Below are positions 1 to 6,275 of a stretch of DNA of 9,066 nt, in pieces. Origin of the DNA: Clostridium sp. SCN 57-10 (GTDB lineage: Bacteria; Bacillota; Clostridia; Oscillospirales; Butyricicoccaceae); contig MEFT01000044.1 of assembly GCA_001725215.1 (NCBI GenBank), forward strand, positions 1 to 9,066, in the 5' to 3' direction. The position numbers were made by a program, and so were the translations under genes. Each line of letters opens with the position of its first letter. The stretch's first letter is position 1. Below the pieces are notes generated by a model. That model was not told the origin of the DNA. It saw only the letters and a program-made list of their open reading frames with translations, and searched no databases.

Positions 1-715
1 CGACGTGCCTTACACCCTCAAGCCGGGCGAGGACCCTGACACCGTTGTGGTATGGTATCTCAACGACAAGAACATTCTCGAATGCGTCACTGGGCAGTAT
101 CACGCGGCAACGAAAACCGTCACCTTCCGCACGCAGCATTTCTCCAAGTATGTCATTGGACAGGTGCCGTTCCGCGATGTCAACCGCACCGCATGGTATT
201 TTGACAGCGTTTCCTTTGCGTTTGCCAACGGTTTGTTTGACGGAACCGACGCATCCACATTTACCCCAGACGCCCCGATGACACGTGCCATGCTGGTTGC
301 CGTGCTCTGGCGCATGGAAGGAGAGCCTACAGCACAGAAGGAAAGCAACTTCAGTGACGTAACAGCGGGACTGTGGTACGAAAAGGCGGTCGCTTGGGCA
401 GCCGAAAACGGCATCGTCTCCGGCTATGGCAACGGACGCTTTGGAAGCAACGACCCGATTACCCGCGAGCAGATGGCGGTTATTCTGATGAGCTACGCCA
501 AGTTCAAGGGATATGATGTTTCTGCCACGACAGATCTCACAAAGTTTACCGACAGCACGCGAATCAGCAGCTGGGCAACCGCAGCCATGCAGTGGGCAAA
601 TGCCCGCGGCCTTGTTTCGGGAACCGGAACGAACACGCTTGCTCCTAAGGGGGATGCCACCCGCGCGCAGGTGGCCGCCATCCTGATGCGGTTTGTGGAA
701 AACATCGCGCAGTAA
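1..715 (+). CDS. S-layer homology (SLH) domain protein, C-terminal part (5' end outside window)
   Basis: This is the C-terminal end of a secreted or cell-surface protein anchored to secondary cell wall polymer by SLH domains. The frame is open to the left edge (first full codon at position 2), so the GTG at 5 is an internal valine and not a credible start. Counting from that codon, residues 1-52 are a beta-rich segment of the kind often found just before SLH domains in clostridial surface proteins (HFSKYVIG near 45-52). Three SLH repeats follow at about 56-104, 116-165 and 181-230. Each carries the T-R motif of the family (TRAM, TREQ, TRAQ), and the first two keep the AWY/LWY aromatic signature. 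The third is more divergent (SSWATAAM), as terminal SLH repeats often are. The stop is TAA at 713-715, followed by hairpins. The function of the missing N-terminal part cannot be judged. Confidence 0.92.
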   Translation, partial: DVPYTLKPGEDPDTVVVWYLNDKNILECVTGQYHAATKTVTFRTQHFSKYVIGQVPFRDVNRTAWYFDSVSFAFANGLFDGTDASTFTPDAPMTRAMLVAVLWRMEGEPTAQKESNFSDVTAGLWYEKAVAWAAENGIVSGYGNGRFGSNDPITREQMAVILMSYAKFKGYDVSATTDLTKFTDSTRISSWATAAMQWANARGLVSGTGTNTLAPKGDATRAQVAAILMRFVENIAQ

Positions 716-729
716 TCAACTGAATCACC

Positions 730-761
730 AGCCGCCCCGAGCCGAAAGGTTCGGGGCGGCT
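730..761 (+). terminator. Strong GC hairpin behind the SLH gene, likely terminator with weak T tract
   Basis: An 11-bp perfect inverted repeat (arms 730-740 and 751-761, AGCCGCCCCGA and its complement) lies 14 nt after the SLH stop codon. The loop GCC-GAAA-GGT can pair further, giving about 14 bp capped by a GAAA tetraloop. The following bases (GACCCGTTATTG) lack a real T run, so termination may depend on the second hairpin downstream or on a factor. Confidence 0.6.
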
Positions 762-826
762 GACCCGTTATTGCGGTGTGATACATCATCGGAACGGACA
801 GACGCTTTCCCTCGCTCGAAAATCAA

Positions 827-863
827 AAGCCAGCCGCAAGTATGCGGCTGGCTTCTGGTTTTT
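827..863. terminator. Probable bidirectional intrinsic terminator
   Basis: A 12-bp perfect stem (827-838 with 843-854, core GCCAGCCGCA/TGCGGCTGGC) has a 4-nt AGTA loop. On the plus strand it is followed by CTGG and five T (859-863). On the minus strand it is followed at once by TTTTGATTTT. It could therefore end readthrough from the SLH gene and also any minus-strand transcript coming from the tRNA side. Confidence 0.75.
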
Positions 864-1011
864 CCTATCGTAACACTTATAATCATGCAGATTCTTACAT
901 GAGTTGGAGTAGTACCGAAATTTACTGCTTCCCGCCAAGTTGACGACATTGTTTCGTCCACCAAAATAAACATCAGGTTTAACTGCCCTCTCTGATGGGA
1001 AGAGTGACATT
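864..1011. other. AT-richer spacer between terminators, no recognised gene
   Basis: No start/RBS pair or recognisable protein family is seen on the plus strand. The base composition is visibly more AT-rich than in the neighbouring genes. Two small inverted repeats occur: GACGA/TCGTC (942-946 with 954-958) and CATCAG/CTGATG (971-976 with 992-997). An 80-codon minus-strand frame (786-1028) crosses the spacer and runs through the 827-863 hairpin. I do not call it a gene, but it is discussed as a finding. Confidence 0.4.
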
Positions 1012-1061
1012 AAAAAACAAGCGATCAAAAACCTTGATCATTTCATGGTTTTTGATCGCTT
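1012..1061 (-). terminator. Intrinsic terminator of the minus-strand tRNA-Arg gene
   Basis: A 15-bp perfect stem (1019-1033 with 1047-1061, AAGCGATCAAAAACC and its complement) encloses a 13-nt loop. Read on the minus strand it is followed by G and six T (complement of 1012-1017). It begins 4 nt past the tRNA CCA end, so it fits as the tRNA transcription stop. Confidence 0.88.
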
Positions 1062-1065
1062 ATCT

Positions 1066-1142
1066 TGGCACCCTTGAGCAGATTCGAACTGCTGGCCTTC
1101 CGCTTAGGAGGCGGACGCTCTATCCTGCTGAGCTACAAGGGC
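1066..1142 (-). tRNA. tRNA-Arg (anticodon CCT), CCA encoded
   Basis: The reverse complement folds as a standard 77-nt cloverleaf that includes the encoded 3' CCA. The acceptor stem is GCCCTTG with CAAGGGT (first pair G-U), followed by discriminator G and CCA. The D arm contains AGCTCAGCAGGATAGAGC. The anticodon stem is TCCGC/GCGGA with loop CTCCTAA, giving anticodon CCT, which reads the AGG arginine codon. The T arm is AGCAG-TTCGAAT-CTGCT. Its terminator follows at 1061-1012. No convincing promoter of its own was seen upstream (above 1142 on the plus coordinate). Confidence 0.96.
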
Positions 1143-1224
1143 GTATGCTTTTGCCCGCGCGATGTCGTGAGACAAGCTTCGACGAAAGGCGCCATTTTCC
1201 TCCTCCCGTCGCGACCGTTTACTC

Positions 1225-1253
1225 TTGTACAATCGGCTGATTTCTGGTATACT
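1225..1253 (+). promoter_or_regulatory. Sigma-A-type extended -10 promoter for ymdB-pgeF
   Basis: TTGTAC (1225-1230) and TATACT (1248-1253) are separated by exactly 17 bp, with a TGG extended -10 (1245-1247). Transcription would start near 1260 and leave a 5' leader of about 60 nt. A weak 6-bp inverted repeat (TTCCGG 1285-1290, CCGGAA 1302-1307) lies just ahead of the ribosome binding site. Confidence 0.82.
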
Positions 1254-1321
1254 ATTAAAATCCGCTTAAAACAATTTATCTGCTTTCCGGCTGTTTGTCA
1301 ACCGGAACCGCGGGAGGCGCT

Positions 1322-2086
1322 ATGAAGATTCTGACCCTTGGCGACGTGTGCGGCGAGGCGGGCGTCGAGCTTGCGCGCCGCCGTTTGGGCGCGTTGCGCC
1401 GCAGTACCGGTGCCGATCTGATTGTCATCAACGGCGAGAACGCAACCGGACGCGGGATCACACCCGACATCGCACATGACCTGCTGCTTGCGGGCGCCGA
1501 TGTCATTACGCTGGGCAATCACGCGTTTGACAACCGCCGTATTCTTCCCATGCTGGAGGAAGACAGCCGCGTGGTGCGGCCCTACAACCGCAGCCACCGC
1601 ATCGAAGGGCGCGGCTACTGCATCATCGACGTCTGCGGCGTGCGCGTATGTGTGGTATCACTTCTTGGGCGCCTGTATATGGACATTAACTGCGACAGCC
1701 CGTTTGACGCATTTGACGCATTGCTGCGTGAGGTGCAAGCCGACCTTTACGTCGTTGACTTCCACGCGCAGGCTACGAGCGAGAAAAAAGCCATGGGCTA
1801 TCACGTTGACGGACGCGCCGCCGTAATATTCGGCACACATACCCATGTGCAAACGTCCGACGCACGCATTTTGCCGCGCGGAACGGGATATATTACCGAC
1901 GTGGGGATGACAGGCGCGGCAGAGTCGGTCATCGGCGTGCGTTGGCAGCAGTCTCTGGAGTATTTCCGCGGCGGCCTGACACAGCGTTTCGAGAATTCCG
2001 ATCTTGACTGCCGCATTCAAGGCGCACTCTTCGAGCTGGATAACCGTGGCGCCTGCTTCCGCGCTACACTGATCGACACCGAATAG
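1322..2086 (+). CDS. ymdB: YmdB-family metallophosphoesterase (2',3'-cyclic nucleotide 2'-phosphodiesterase family)
   Basis: A 254-residue protein of the calcineurin-like YmdB family (Bacillus YmdB is about 264 residues). Characterised members hydrolyse 2',3'-cyclic nucleotides and affect RNA turnover, biofilm and motility decisions. The dinuclear metal-site motifs are all visible: D8 in LGDVCGEAG, E39-N40 in NGENA, N66-H67 in GNHAFDN, DFHA with H148, and GTHTHVQT with H173 and H175. The family block ITDVGMTG at 191-198 and SVIGV at 202-206 are also present. I chose ATG 1322 because GGGAGG (1312-1317) sits 4 nt upstream; an in-frame upstream start at 1295 would leave the RBS inside the gene. 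In Bacillus the gene follows rny, but here it has its own promoter and is followed 36 nt later by pgeF. Enzyme specificity is inferred from family. Confidence 0.94.
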   Translation: MKILTLGDVCGEAGVELARRRLGALRRSTGADLIVINGENATGRGITPDIAHDLLLAGADVITLGNHAFDNRRILPMLEEDSRVVRPYNRSHRIEGRGYCIIDVCGVRVCVVSLLGRLYMDINCDSPFDAFDALLREVQADLYVVDFHAQATSEKKAMGYHVDGRAAVIFGTHTHVQTSDARILPRGTGYITDVGMTGAAESVIGVRWQQSLEYFRGGLTQRFENSDLDCRIQGALFELDNRGACFRATLIDTE

Positions 2087-2122
2087 CTGCGTTTCAATTC
2101 ATGCAAAGGAGCTTCCACCCAA

Positions 2123-2938
2123 ATGGCTGATCTTATTCTGAAAAAGCAAAGCGAAACCCCTCACCTTACGTCCCTGCAACTAACGCCCGTACCGCGTCTG
2201 CGCCACGCGTTTTTCACTCGCCTCGGCGGTGTTTCGACCGGCATATTTGAAAGCCTCAATTTCCGGTTTTCCGGCGGAGACGATCGCGATACGGTTTTAA
2301 TCAATTATGACCGGGCGGCACGCCTGCTTGACGGCTGCGGCGAAGAAATCGTTCGTACCAATCAGCAGCATACAGACATCATCGAAGTCATTCGCGAAGC
2401 GCCGGGCGTTTTTACAAACGCCCGTGACGGCGAGGCCGTCGACGCACTGATGACCAACGTTCCCGGCGTTACGCTGGCCGGTTTTTACGCCGACTGCCAG
2501 CTTCTGCTTTTTTGCGATCCCAAAAAGCGCGCCGTCGCCCTTTGCCACGCGGGCTGGCGCGGCGTCGTTAATGAGATCGCGCGAAAAACGGTAGAGCGCA
2601 TGCAGCAAGAGTATGGCACCCGCCCGCGCGACCTGCTGGTCGCCGTCGGCCCTTCCATTTGCCGCGCCTGTTTTGAAACGGATGACGATGTGTATAACGC
2701 GCTTTACGCAACCTATGGCGACCGCATCCTAGACAACGTATATCGCGAAGGTGCCAAATGGCACATCGATCTAAAAAGTATCACCTACGCTTCCCTCGTC
2801 TCTGCGGGTGTTACGCCGTATAATATTGATATTTCCTCCACTTGCCCCTGCTGCGGAGACGAATCACTCTGGTGGTCGCATCGCAGAAACGGCGAGGCAC
2901 GCGGCGTTCATGCCGGCATGATCCGCCTCGTGCCGTAA
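2123..2938 (+). CDS. pgeF: PgeF/YfiH-family protein (multicopper polyphenol oxidase / laccase domain, purine nucleoside enzyme family)
   Basis: A 271-residue member of the Cu-oxidase_4 (YfiH/YlmD/FAMIN) family. E. coli YfiH edits peptidoglycan precursors with L-Ser in place of L-Ala, and family members also have purine nucleoside phosphorylase/adenosine deaminase activity; the older laccase label is doubtful. Visible family features are the N-terminal FFTRLGGVS (30-38), QQH with H83, ADC with C125, HAGWRG (142-147), VGPSIC (175-180) and a C-terminal CPCC (241-244) followed by WWSHRRNGEARG. The catalytic H-C-H set (H83, C125, H142) is intact. AAAGGAG at 2105-2111 lies 11 nt before ATG 2123, slightly long but the only good RBS. 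It is probably cotranscribed with ymdB. I saw no clear terminator after it. Confidence 0.92.
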   Translation: MADLILKKQSETPHLTSLQLTPVPRLRHAFFTRLGGVSTGIFESLNFRFSGGDDRDTVLINYDRAARLLDGCGEEIVRTNQQHTDIIEVIREAPGVFTNARDGEAVDALMTNVPGVTLAGFYADCQLLLFCDPKKRAVALCHAGWRGVVNEIARKTVERMQQEYGTRPRDLLVAVGPSICRACFETDDDVYNALYATYGDRILDNVYREGAKWHIDLKSITYASLVSAGVTPYNIDISSTCPCCGDESLWWSHRRNGEARGVHAGMIRLVP

Positions 2939-2987
2939 CCGTCTCCCCGCGTTTTGGCAAATTTTCAATGTTTAGTTTATCAAAGTA

Positions 2988-3015
2988 TTTACTTTTGTCA
3001 ATTGTGTGATATACT
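2988..3015 (+). promoter_or_regulatory. Extended -10 promoter for the Asp23-fakA unit
   Basis: TATACT (3010-3015) is preceded by TGA (3007-3009), an extended -10. The best -35 is the imperfect TTTACT (2988-2993) with a 16-bp spacer. A better-looking TTGTCA at 2995-3000 is only 9 bp from the -10 and cannot pair with it. The region is strongly AT-rich compared with the flanking genes. The start would be near 3022, about 37 nt before the Asp23 start codon. Confidence 0.68.
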
Positions 3016-3058
3016 TTATTTCATCATAAAGAATCCATGGCGAAAGGGGCAAATTCCC

Positions 3059-3403
3059 ATGCGTATCCAAACAGAGCTTGGCGAGATAGGCATTTCGAAC
3101 GAAGTCATCCGCGCCATCGCGGGCGATGCCGCCTCCGCTTGCTTCGGCGTGCGCGGCATGACGGGCACCTCCTTGGGAGATGGTTTGTCACGCCTGCTGC
3201 ATCGTGGAGTGATGACAACCGGCGTTTCCGTGCGTACGGAAGACGACGAGCTTGTCATTGCGCTGCACGTCGCAACGGGCGACGGCGTAAATATCCCGGC
3301 TGTCAGCCGTTCGATCATCAGCGAGGTGCGTTATCGCGTGCAAGAGGCCACCGGCCTGCGCGTCAAACGCATTGATGTTTACGTCGACCATGTGCGCGGC
3401 TGA
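3059..3403 (+). CDS. Asp23/Gls24 family envelope stress response protein (YloU-like)
   Basis: A 114-residue Asp23/Gls24-family protein. Members are small alpha/beta proteins near the membrane, linked to envelope stress, and the gene is classically found directly upstream of fakA (yloU-yloV in Bacillus). The N-terminal ELGEIGISNEVIRAIAG segment, the central GVRGMTGT and the C-terminal RVQEATGLRVKRIDVYVDHV strand are typical. I chose ATG 3059, which has AAAGGGG (3043-3049) 9 nt upstream. Extending the frame back to 2954 would cross the promoter and give a sequence without family character. There are no membrane segments or signal peptide. It is followed 26 nt later by fakA. The molecular function of this family is not well defined. 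Confidence 0.9.
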   Translation: MRIQTELGEIGISNEVIRAIAGDAASACFGVRGMTGTSLGDGLSRLLHRGVMTTGVSVRTEDDELVIALHVATGDGVNIPAVSRSIISEVRYRVQEATGLRVKRIDVYVDHVRG

Positions 3404-3429
3404 AATCATTTCGAGGGGAGCATTCAAAA

Positions 3430-5079
3430 TTGGCTAAGATAATAGACGGCGAACGCTTTAAGCAGATGATCTGCGCCGCTGCCGCCGCAGTGGATGAACG
3501 CAAGCAGGAAATCAACGAGCTCAACGTTTTCCCCGTGCCGGACGGCGACACGGGTACCAATATGTCGCTCACCATGCTCAACGCGGCGCGCGAGCTGGAA
3601 AAGCTGCAAAGCCCGACACTCGGACGGGCGCTTGACGTGACGGCAAGCGCGCTTTTGCGCGGCGCGCGCGGCAACTCGGGTGTTATCACCTCGCTTTTGT
3701 TCCGTGGTATGGCCAAGAGCCTGCGTGCCTGCTCGGAAATTGACGGCGCCGCACTGGCTGCCGCGATGACGGAGGGCGTACAGGCGGCCTACAAAGCCGT
3801 GATGAAGCCCGCAGAGGGCACCATCCTCACCGTTTCGCGCCTTGCGGCCGAGGCTGCCGTCAAGACGGCGCGGCGTGACCGCGATTGCGAAAAGGTGCTT
3901 GCCGCCGCCATCGAAGCGGCGCGCGACGTTCTGCCAGACACGATGGAGATGAATCCCGTGCTCAAAAAGGCGGGTGTGGTCGACGCGGGCGCCTACGGCT
4001 GGATTATCATTCTTGACGGCATGATGTCTGCCCTGACCGGGACGGTGCGCAATTTCGTCGTTAATCTTGCAAAGCCGCAGAAGGCGCTTGATATGAGCGC
4101 CGATTTCTCGCAGTTTGACACCGATGAAATTACGTTTGCATACTGCACCGAGTTTATCGCCGAGCGCCGCGACAAACGGCGCAGCGTAGCGCGGCTGCGT
4201 TCGTTCCTCGAGAGTCTGGGAGACAGCGTTGTCGTCGTTGACGACGACGAACTCGTGAAAATTCACGTTCATACCGATACGCCCGACCGCGCGCTGAACG
4301 CGGGTCTTAAATTCGGGCCGCTTTCCTCTATCAAAATCGAAAACATGCTGATGCAGCATGAGAACAAGGTCAAAGAGACGGCTGTGAAAGACCTTAAAAA
4401 GCGCGTCATCGCGGCGCCCGAACAGCGCTACGGCTTTGTCGCCGTCGCGGCCGGCACCGGCCTCAGCTCCGTCTTCACCGATCTGGGCGCCGACAATGTC
4501 GTATCGGGCGGTCAGACAATGAATCCCGCGACGGAAGATTTGCTTGAGGCAGTTGACAAAACGCCCTCCGAGGTCGTTTTCATCCTGCCGAACAACAAGA
4601 ACATCGAATTTGCGAGCCAGCAGGCGGCCGAGCTTTCCGAAAAGCAGGTCATCGTGATTCCAACCGCGACGACGCCGCAGGGTATCGCCGCCATGCTCGC
4701 CTTTGACCCCGATCTCGATCCGCAGGATAACACTGCCGAAATGACGCGTGCGCTCGAAAACGTCAAGACCGGCCAGATCACCTATGCCGCGCGCGACAGC
4801 GCGTTTGAGGGGCGCAACATCAAAGAGGGCGACTATCTTGCGCTGCTTGATGGCAAGCTGATCGCAAACGGACGCAAGTTTGACGACGTGGCGCGCAAGC
4901 TTGCGCGCGCGATGATCGACCGCAAAAGCCAGTTTATCACTGTCTTCCGCGGAGAAGGTTCGGACGCCGAAAAATCGGCCGTGCTGCAGGAGAGCTTTTC
5001 TGCACTTGCCAAGTCGTCTGAGTATAACATCGTCGACGGTGGGCAGCCGGTATACTCTTATATCATTTCGGTGGAGTAG
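3430..5079 (+). CDS. fakA: Fatty acid kinase subunit FakA (DhaL domain, YloV family)
   Basis: A 549-residue protein, the usual FakA/YloV length. With a fatty-acid-binding FakB (DegV family) partner, FakA phosphorylates exogenous fatty acids for membrane lipid synthesis. The N-terminal DhaL kinase domain (about 1-200) shows the Mg-nucleotide motif PVPDGDTGTNM (35-45, with D38 and D40), GARGNSG (78-84), KPAEGTILTV (126-135) and VVDAGAYG (183-190). The middle domain has YCTE (C239) and KIHVHT (H279, H281), which I recall as the metal-site residues of the family. The C-terminal DegV-like domain has VAAGTGLSSVF and SGGQTMNP (near 336-366). The start codon is TTG at 3430 with GAGGGGAG (3413-3420) 9 nt upstream; no ATG fits as well. 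No fakB is in the window. An intrinsic terminator follows at 5159. Confidence 0.94.
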   Translation: MAKIIDGERFKQMICAAAAAVDERKQEINELNVFPVPDGDTGTNMSLTMLNAARELEKLQSPTLGRALDVTASALLRGARGNSGVITSLLFRGMAKSLRACSEIDGAALAAAMTEGVQAAYKAVMKPAEGTILTVSRLAAEAAVKTARRDRDCEKVLAAAIEAARDVLPDTMEMNPVLKKAGVVDAGAYGWIIILDGMMSALTGTVRNFVVNLAKPQKALDMSADFSQFDTDEITFAYCTEFIAERRDKRRSVARLRSFLESLGDSVVVVDDDELVKIHVHTDTPDRALNAGLKFGPLSSIKIENMLMQHENKVKETAVKDLKKRVIAAPEQRYGFVAVAAGTGLSSVFTDLGADNVVSGGQTMNPATEDLLEAVDKTPSEVVFILPNNKNIEFASQQAAELSEKQVIVIPTATTPQGIAAMLAFDPDLDPQDNTAEMTRALENVKTGQITYAARDSAFEGRNIKEGDYLALLDGKLIANGRKFDDVARKLARAMIDRKSQFITVFRGEGSDAEKSAVLQESFSALAKSSEYNIVDGGQPVYSYIISVE

Positions 5080-5158
5080 CCTTTCAAAAAAGAGAGAGAC
5101 GTATTTCTCCCTCCCGCTTGCCCACATCTCTGCAAAAAAGTAAATCAAGTCCATCGTT

Positions 5159-5184
5159 AGGCCGCGCTTTGCGCGGCCTTTTTT
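5159..5184 (+). terminator. Intrinsic terminator of the Asp23-fakA unit
   Basis: A 9-bp perfect GC stem (AGGCCGCGC 5159-5167, complement 5171-5179) has a TTT loop and is followed by six T (5179-5184). It lies about 80 nt after the fakA stop and separates this unit from the next promoter. Confidence 0.93.
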
Positions 5185-5235
5185 GCTGCGCGAAAAGCCC
5201 CGTCGCTTTTTGTCTTGCGGCAGAGCCGTGCGCGA

Positions 5236-5265
5236 TTGACTAACGGCGCGCGTGTGCGGTATAAT
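5236..5265 (+). promoter_or_regulatory. Strong sigma-A promoter of the D-glutamate cyclase / 5-oxoprolinase operon
   Basis: TTGACT (5236-5241) and a consensus TATAAT (5260-5265) are separated by 18 bp. Transcription would start near 5272, about 50 nt upstream of the first gene. No other promoter is seen inside the five-gene operon, so this one probably drives all of it. Confidence 0.87.
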
Positions 5266-5271
5266 GTGGAT

Positions 5272-5283
5272 ATAGCGCGCTAT
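5272..5283. promoter_or_regulatory. 12-bp perfect palindrome at the predicted transcription start, candidate operator
   Basis: ATAGCGCGCTAT reads the same on both strands and starts 6 bp after the -10 hexamer, overlapping the predicted start site. This is a usual place for a repressor operator. No regulator gene is in the window, so its ligand and protein are unknown, and a chance palindrome in GC-alternating sequence is possible. Confidence 0.4.
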
Positions 5284-5321
5284 CAATATGCCGCGTTACT
5301 ATAAAGATCTGAGGGAACACT

Positions 5322-6275
5322 ATGAACAAACCGCTTGAGAATGTTACGCCCTTTCCGGGCAGCGGCGTAACTCGCTTTGCTGCCCATGACCGGCGCATCA
5401 TCGAGCTGATGCATCGCGATCCCGGCAATAGGGGCTTTCTCTCCGCGCTGCCGCCCGAACCGCTTGACGCGGTGGTGCGTGAGCTGCTCGGTGCAAAGCG
5501 TGCGTTGATCGTCACCGGATTTCCCATTTTACGCTGCGGAGGCATCGGCGAAACAGACGGCCCTCCGGGCGCCGCAAATATCGGGCATGCTCTGCAGGCC
5601 CTTGGCTGTGAAGTGATGTTTGCCGTTGGTGTGGAAAGCTTTGACGCCATGCGCGCGCTCGCCGCGCATCGCTGCCCCGGCGCGCGGGTGCGCGTTTTTA
5701 ACACAGGCTGGCGCGATGACGCCGCTTATTTTTTGCTTGAAAGCTTTAACCCCACACATGTCATTTCCATTGAACGGCCTGGCTCCGCGCGCGACGGACA
5801 CTATTACAGCATGCGGGGCGATGTGCTCGACGACTTCATCGCGCCGCTTGAGCCGCTGGTGCGCGATGCAAAGTGCGCGACCATCGCTATCGGCGACGGC
5901 GGCAACGAGCTTGGCATGGCGGACTTCCGCCCGTATGTGGAAAAACACGTGGCAAACGGCGCGCAGGTGTGCGTGACGACACGGGCCGACTACGCCCTTG
6001 CCGCCGGTGTTTCCAACTGGTGGGGATGGGGCCTTGCCGCTGCGCTCAGCCTGCGCACCGGGAAGTTTTTGCTTCCGCGTCCCGCCGTCGAGCGTACGCT
6101 CGTCGATTTGTGCAACAAGGCCGGGCTGGTCGACGGCGTGCGCTATGAGCGCTGCCGCAGCGTAGACGGCATTGATATGCCCTACCACTACGAACTGCTT
6201 GGCTCTTTGATCCAATTGCTCAACGAGGAGGGACTTTACGATGAAAAACCCGATTTCCCCATCCCTGTCGACTGA
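5322..6275 (+). CDS. DUF4392 protein, D-glutamate cyclase C-terminal-type domain
   Basis: A 317-residue soluble protein that I match to the DUF4392 family, the C-terminal half of mammalian D-glutamate cyclase DGLUCY (D-glutamate to 5-oxo-D-proline plus water). Conserved blocks seen are VTGFPI (64-69), GETDGPPGA (76-84), ISIERPG (148-154), DGHYYSMRG (158-166), AIGDGGNELGM (189-199) and SNWWGWGL (231-238). ATG 5322 has GAGGGA (5311-5316) 5 nt upstream. No signal peptide or membrane segment is visible. It is the first gene of the operon, and its last 35 nt overlap the start of the DUF1445 gene, the other half of the eukaryotic enzyme. Family assignment is firm. Whether the bacterial stand-alone protein has cyclase activity alone or only with its neighbour is inference. 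Confidence 0.87.
   Translation: MNKPLENVTPFPGSGVTRFAAHDRRIIELMHRDPGNRGFLSALPPEPLDAVVRELLGAKRALIVTGFPILRCGGIGETDGPPGAANIGHALQALGCEVMFAVGVESFDAMRALAAHRCPGARVRVFNTGWRDDAAYFLLESFNPTHVISIERPGSARDGHYYSMRGDVLDDFIAPLEPLVRDAKCATIAIGDGGNELGMADFRPYVEKHVANGAQVCVTTRADYALAAGVSNWWGWGLAAALSLRTGKFLLPRPAVERTLVDLCNKAGLVDGVRYERCRSVDGIDMPYHYELLGSLIQLLNEEGLYDEKPDFPIPVD

Noticed and set aside
940..968. TTGACG with AAAATA 17 bp downstream as a plus-strand promoter
   Set aside because: The -10 matches the consensus poorly and no gene follows on the plus strand before the tRNA.
1066..1142. tRNA-Arg as integration site of a mobile element
   Set aside because: No integrase, no repeated tRNA 3' end and no phage or conjugation genes are visible. 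The flanking genes look like ordinary chromosome.
1143..1224. Promoter for the minus-strand tRNA
   Set aside because: I looked for -35/-10 pairs on the minus strand. TTGTCT is present, but no acceptable -10 lies at a suitable distance before the tRNA.
1285..1307. TTCCGG/CCGGAA inverted repeat in the ymdB leader as a riboswitch or attenuator
   Set aside because: Only 6 bp with an 11-nt loop, no T run and no recognisable riboswitch core. It is recorded only as a weak hairpin near the RBS.
2123..2938. True copper laccase function for the PgeF-family protein
   Set aside because: The family name is historical. The visible H-C-H set fits the PgeF/FAMIN nucleoside enzyme group, and no multicopper oxidase cupredoxin motifs are present.
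2954..3058. Extended N-terminus for the Asp23 protein
   Set aside because: It would cover the promoter at 2988-3015, and the extra residues show no family similarity. ATG 3059 has a proper RBS.
3424..5286. A 620-codon open frame on the minus strand opposite fakA
   Set aside because: It is the mirror of a GC-rich, strongly biased coding frame. Its protein is rich in R, H, D and G with no family motif, while the plus strand encodes a full-length FakA with all motifs.
5529..6215. 228-codon minus-strand frame opposite the DUF4392 gene
   Set aside because: Antisense shadow in GC-rich sequence, with no RBS or domain signature.
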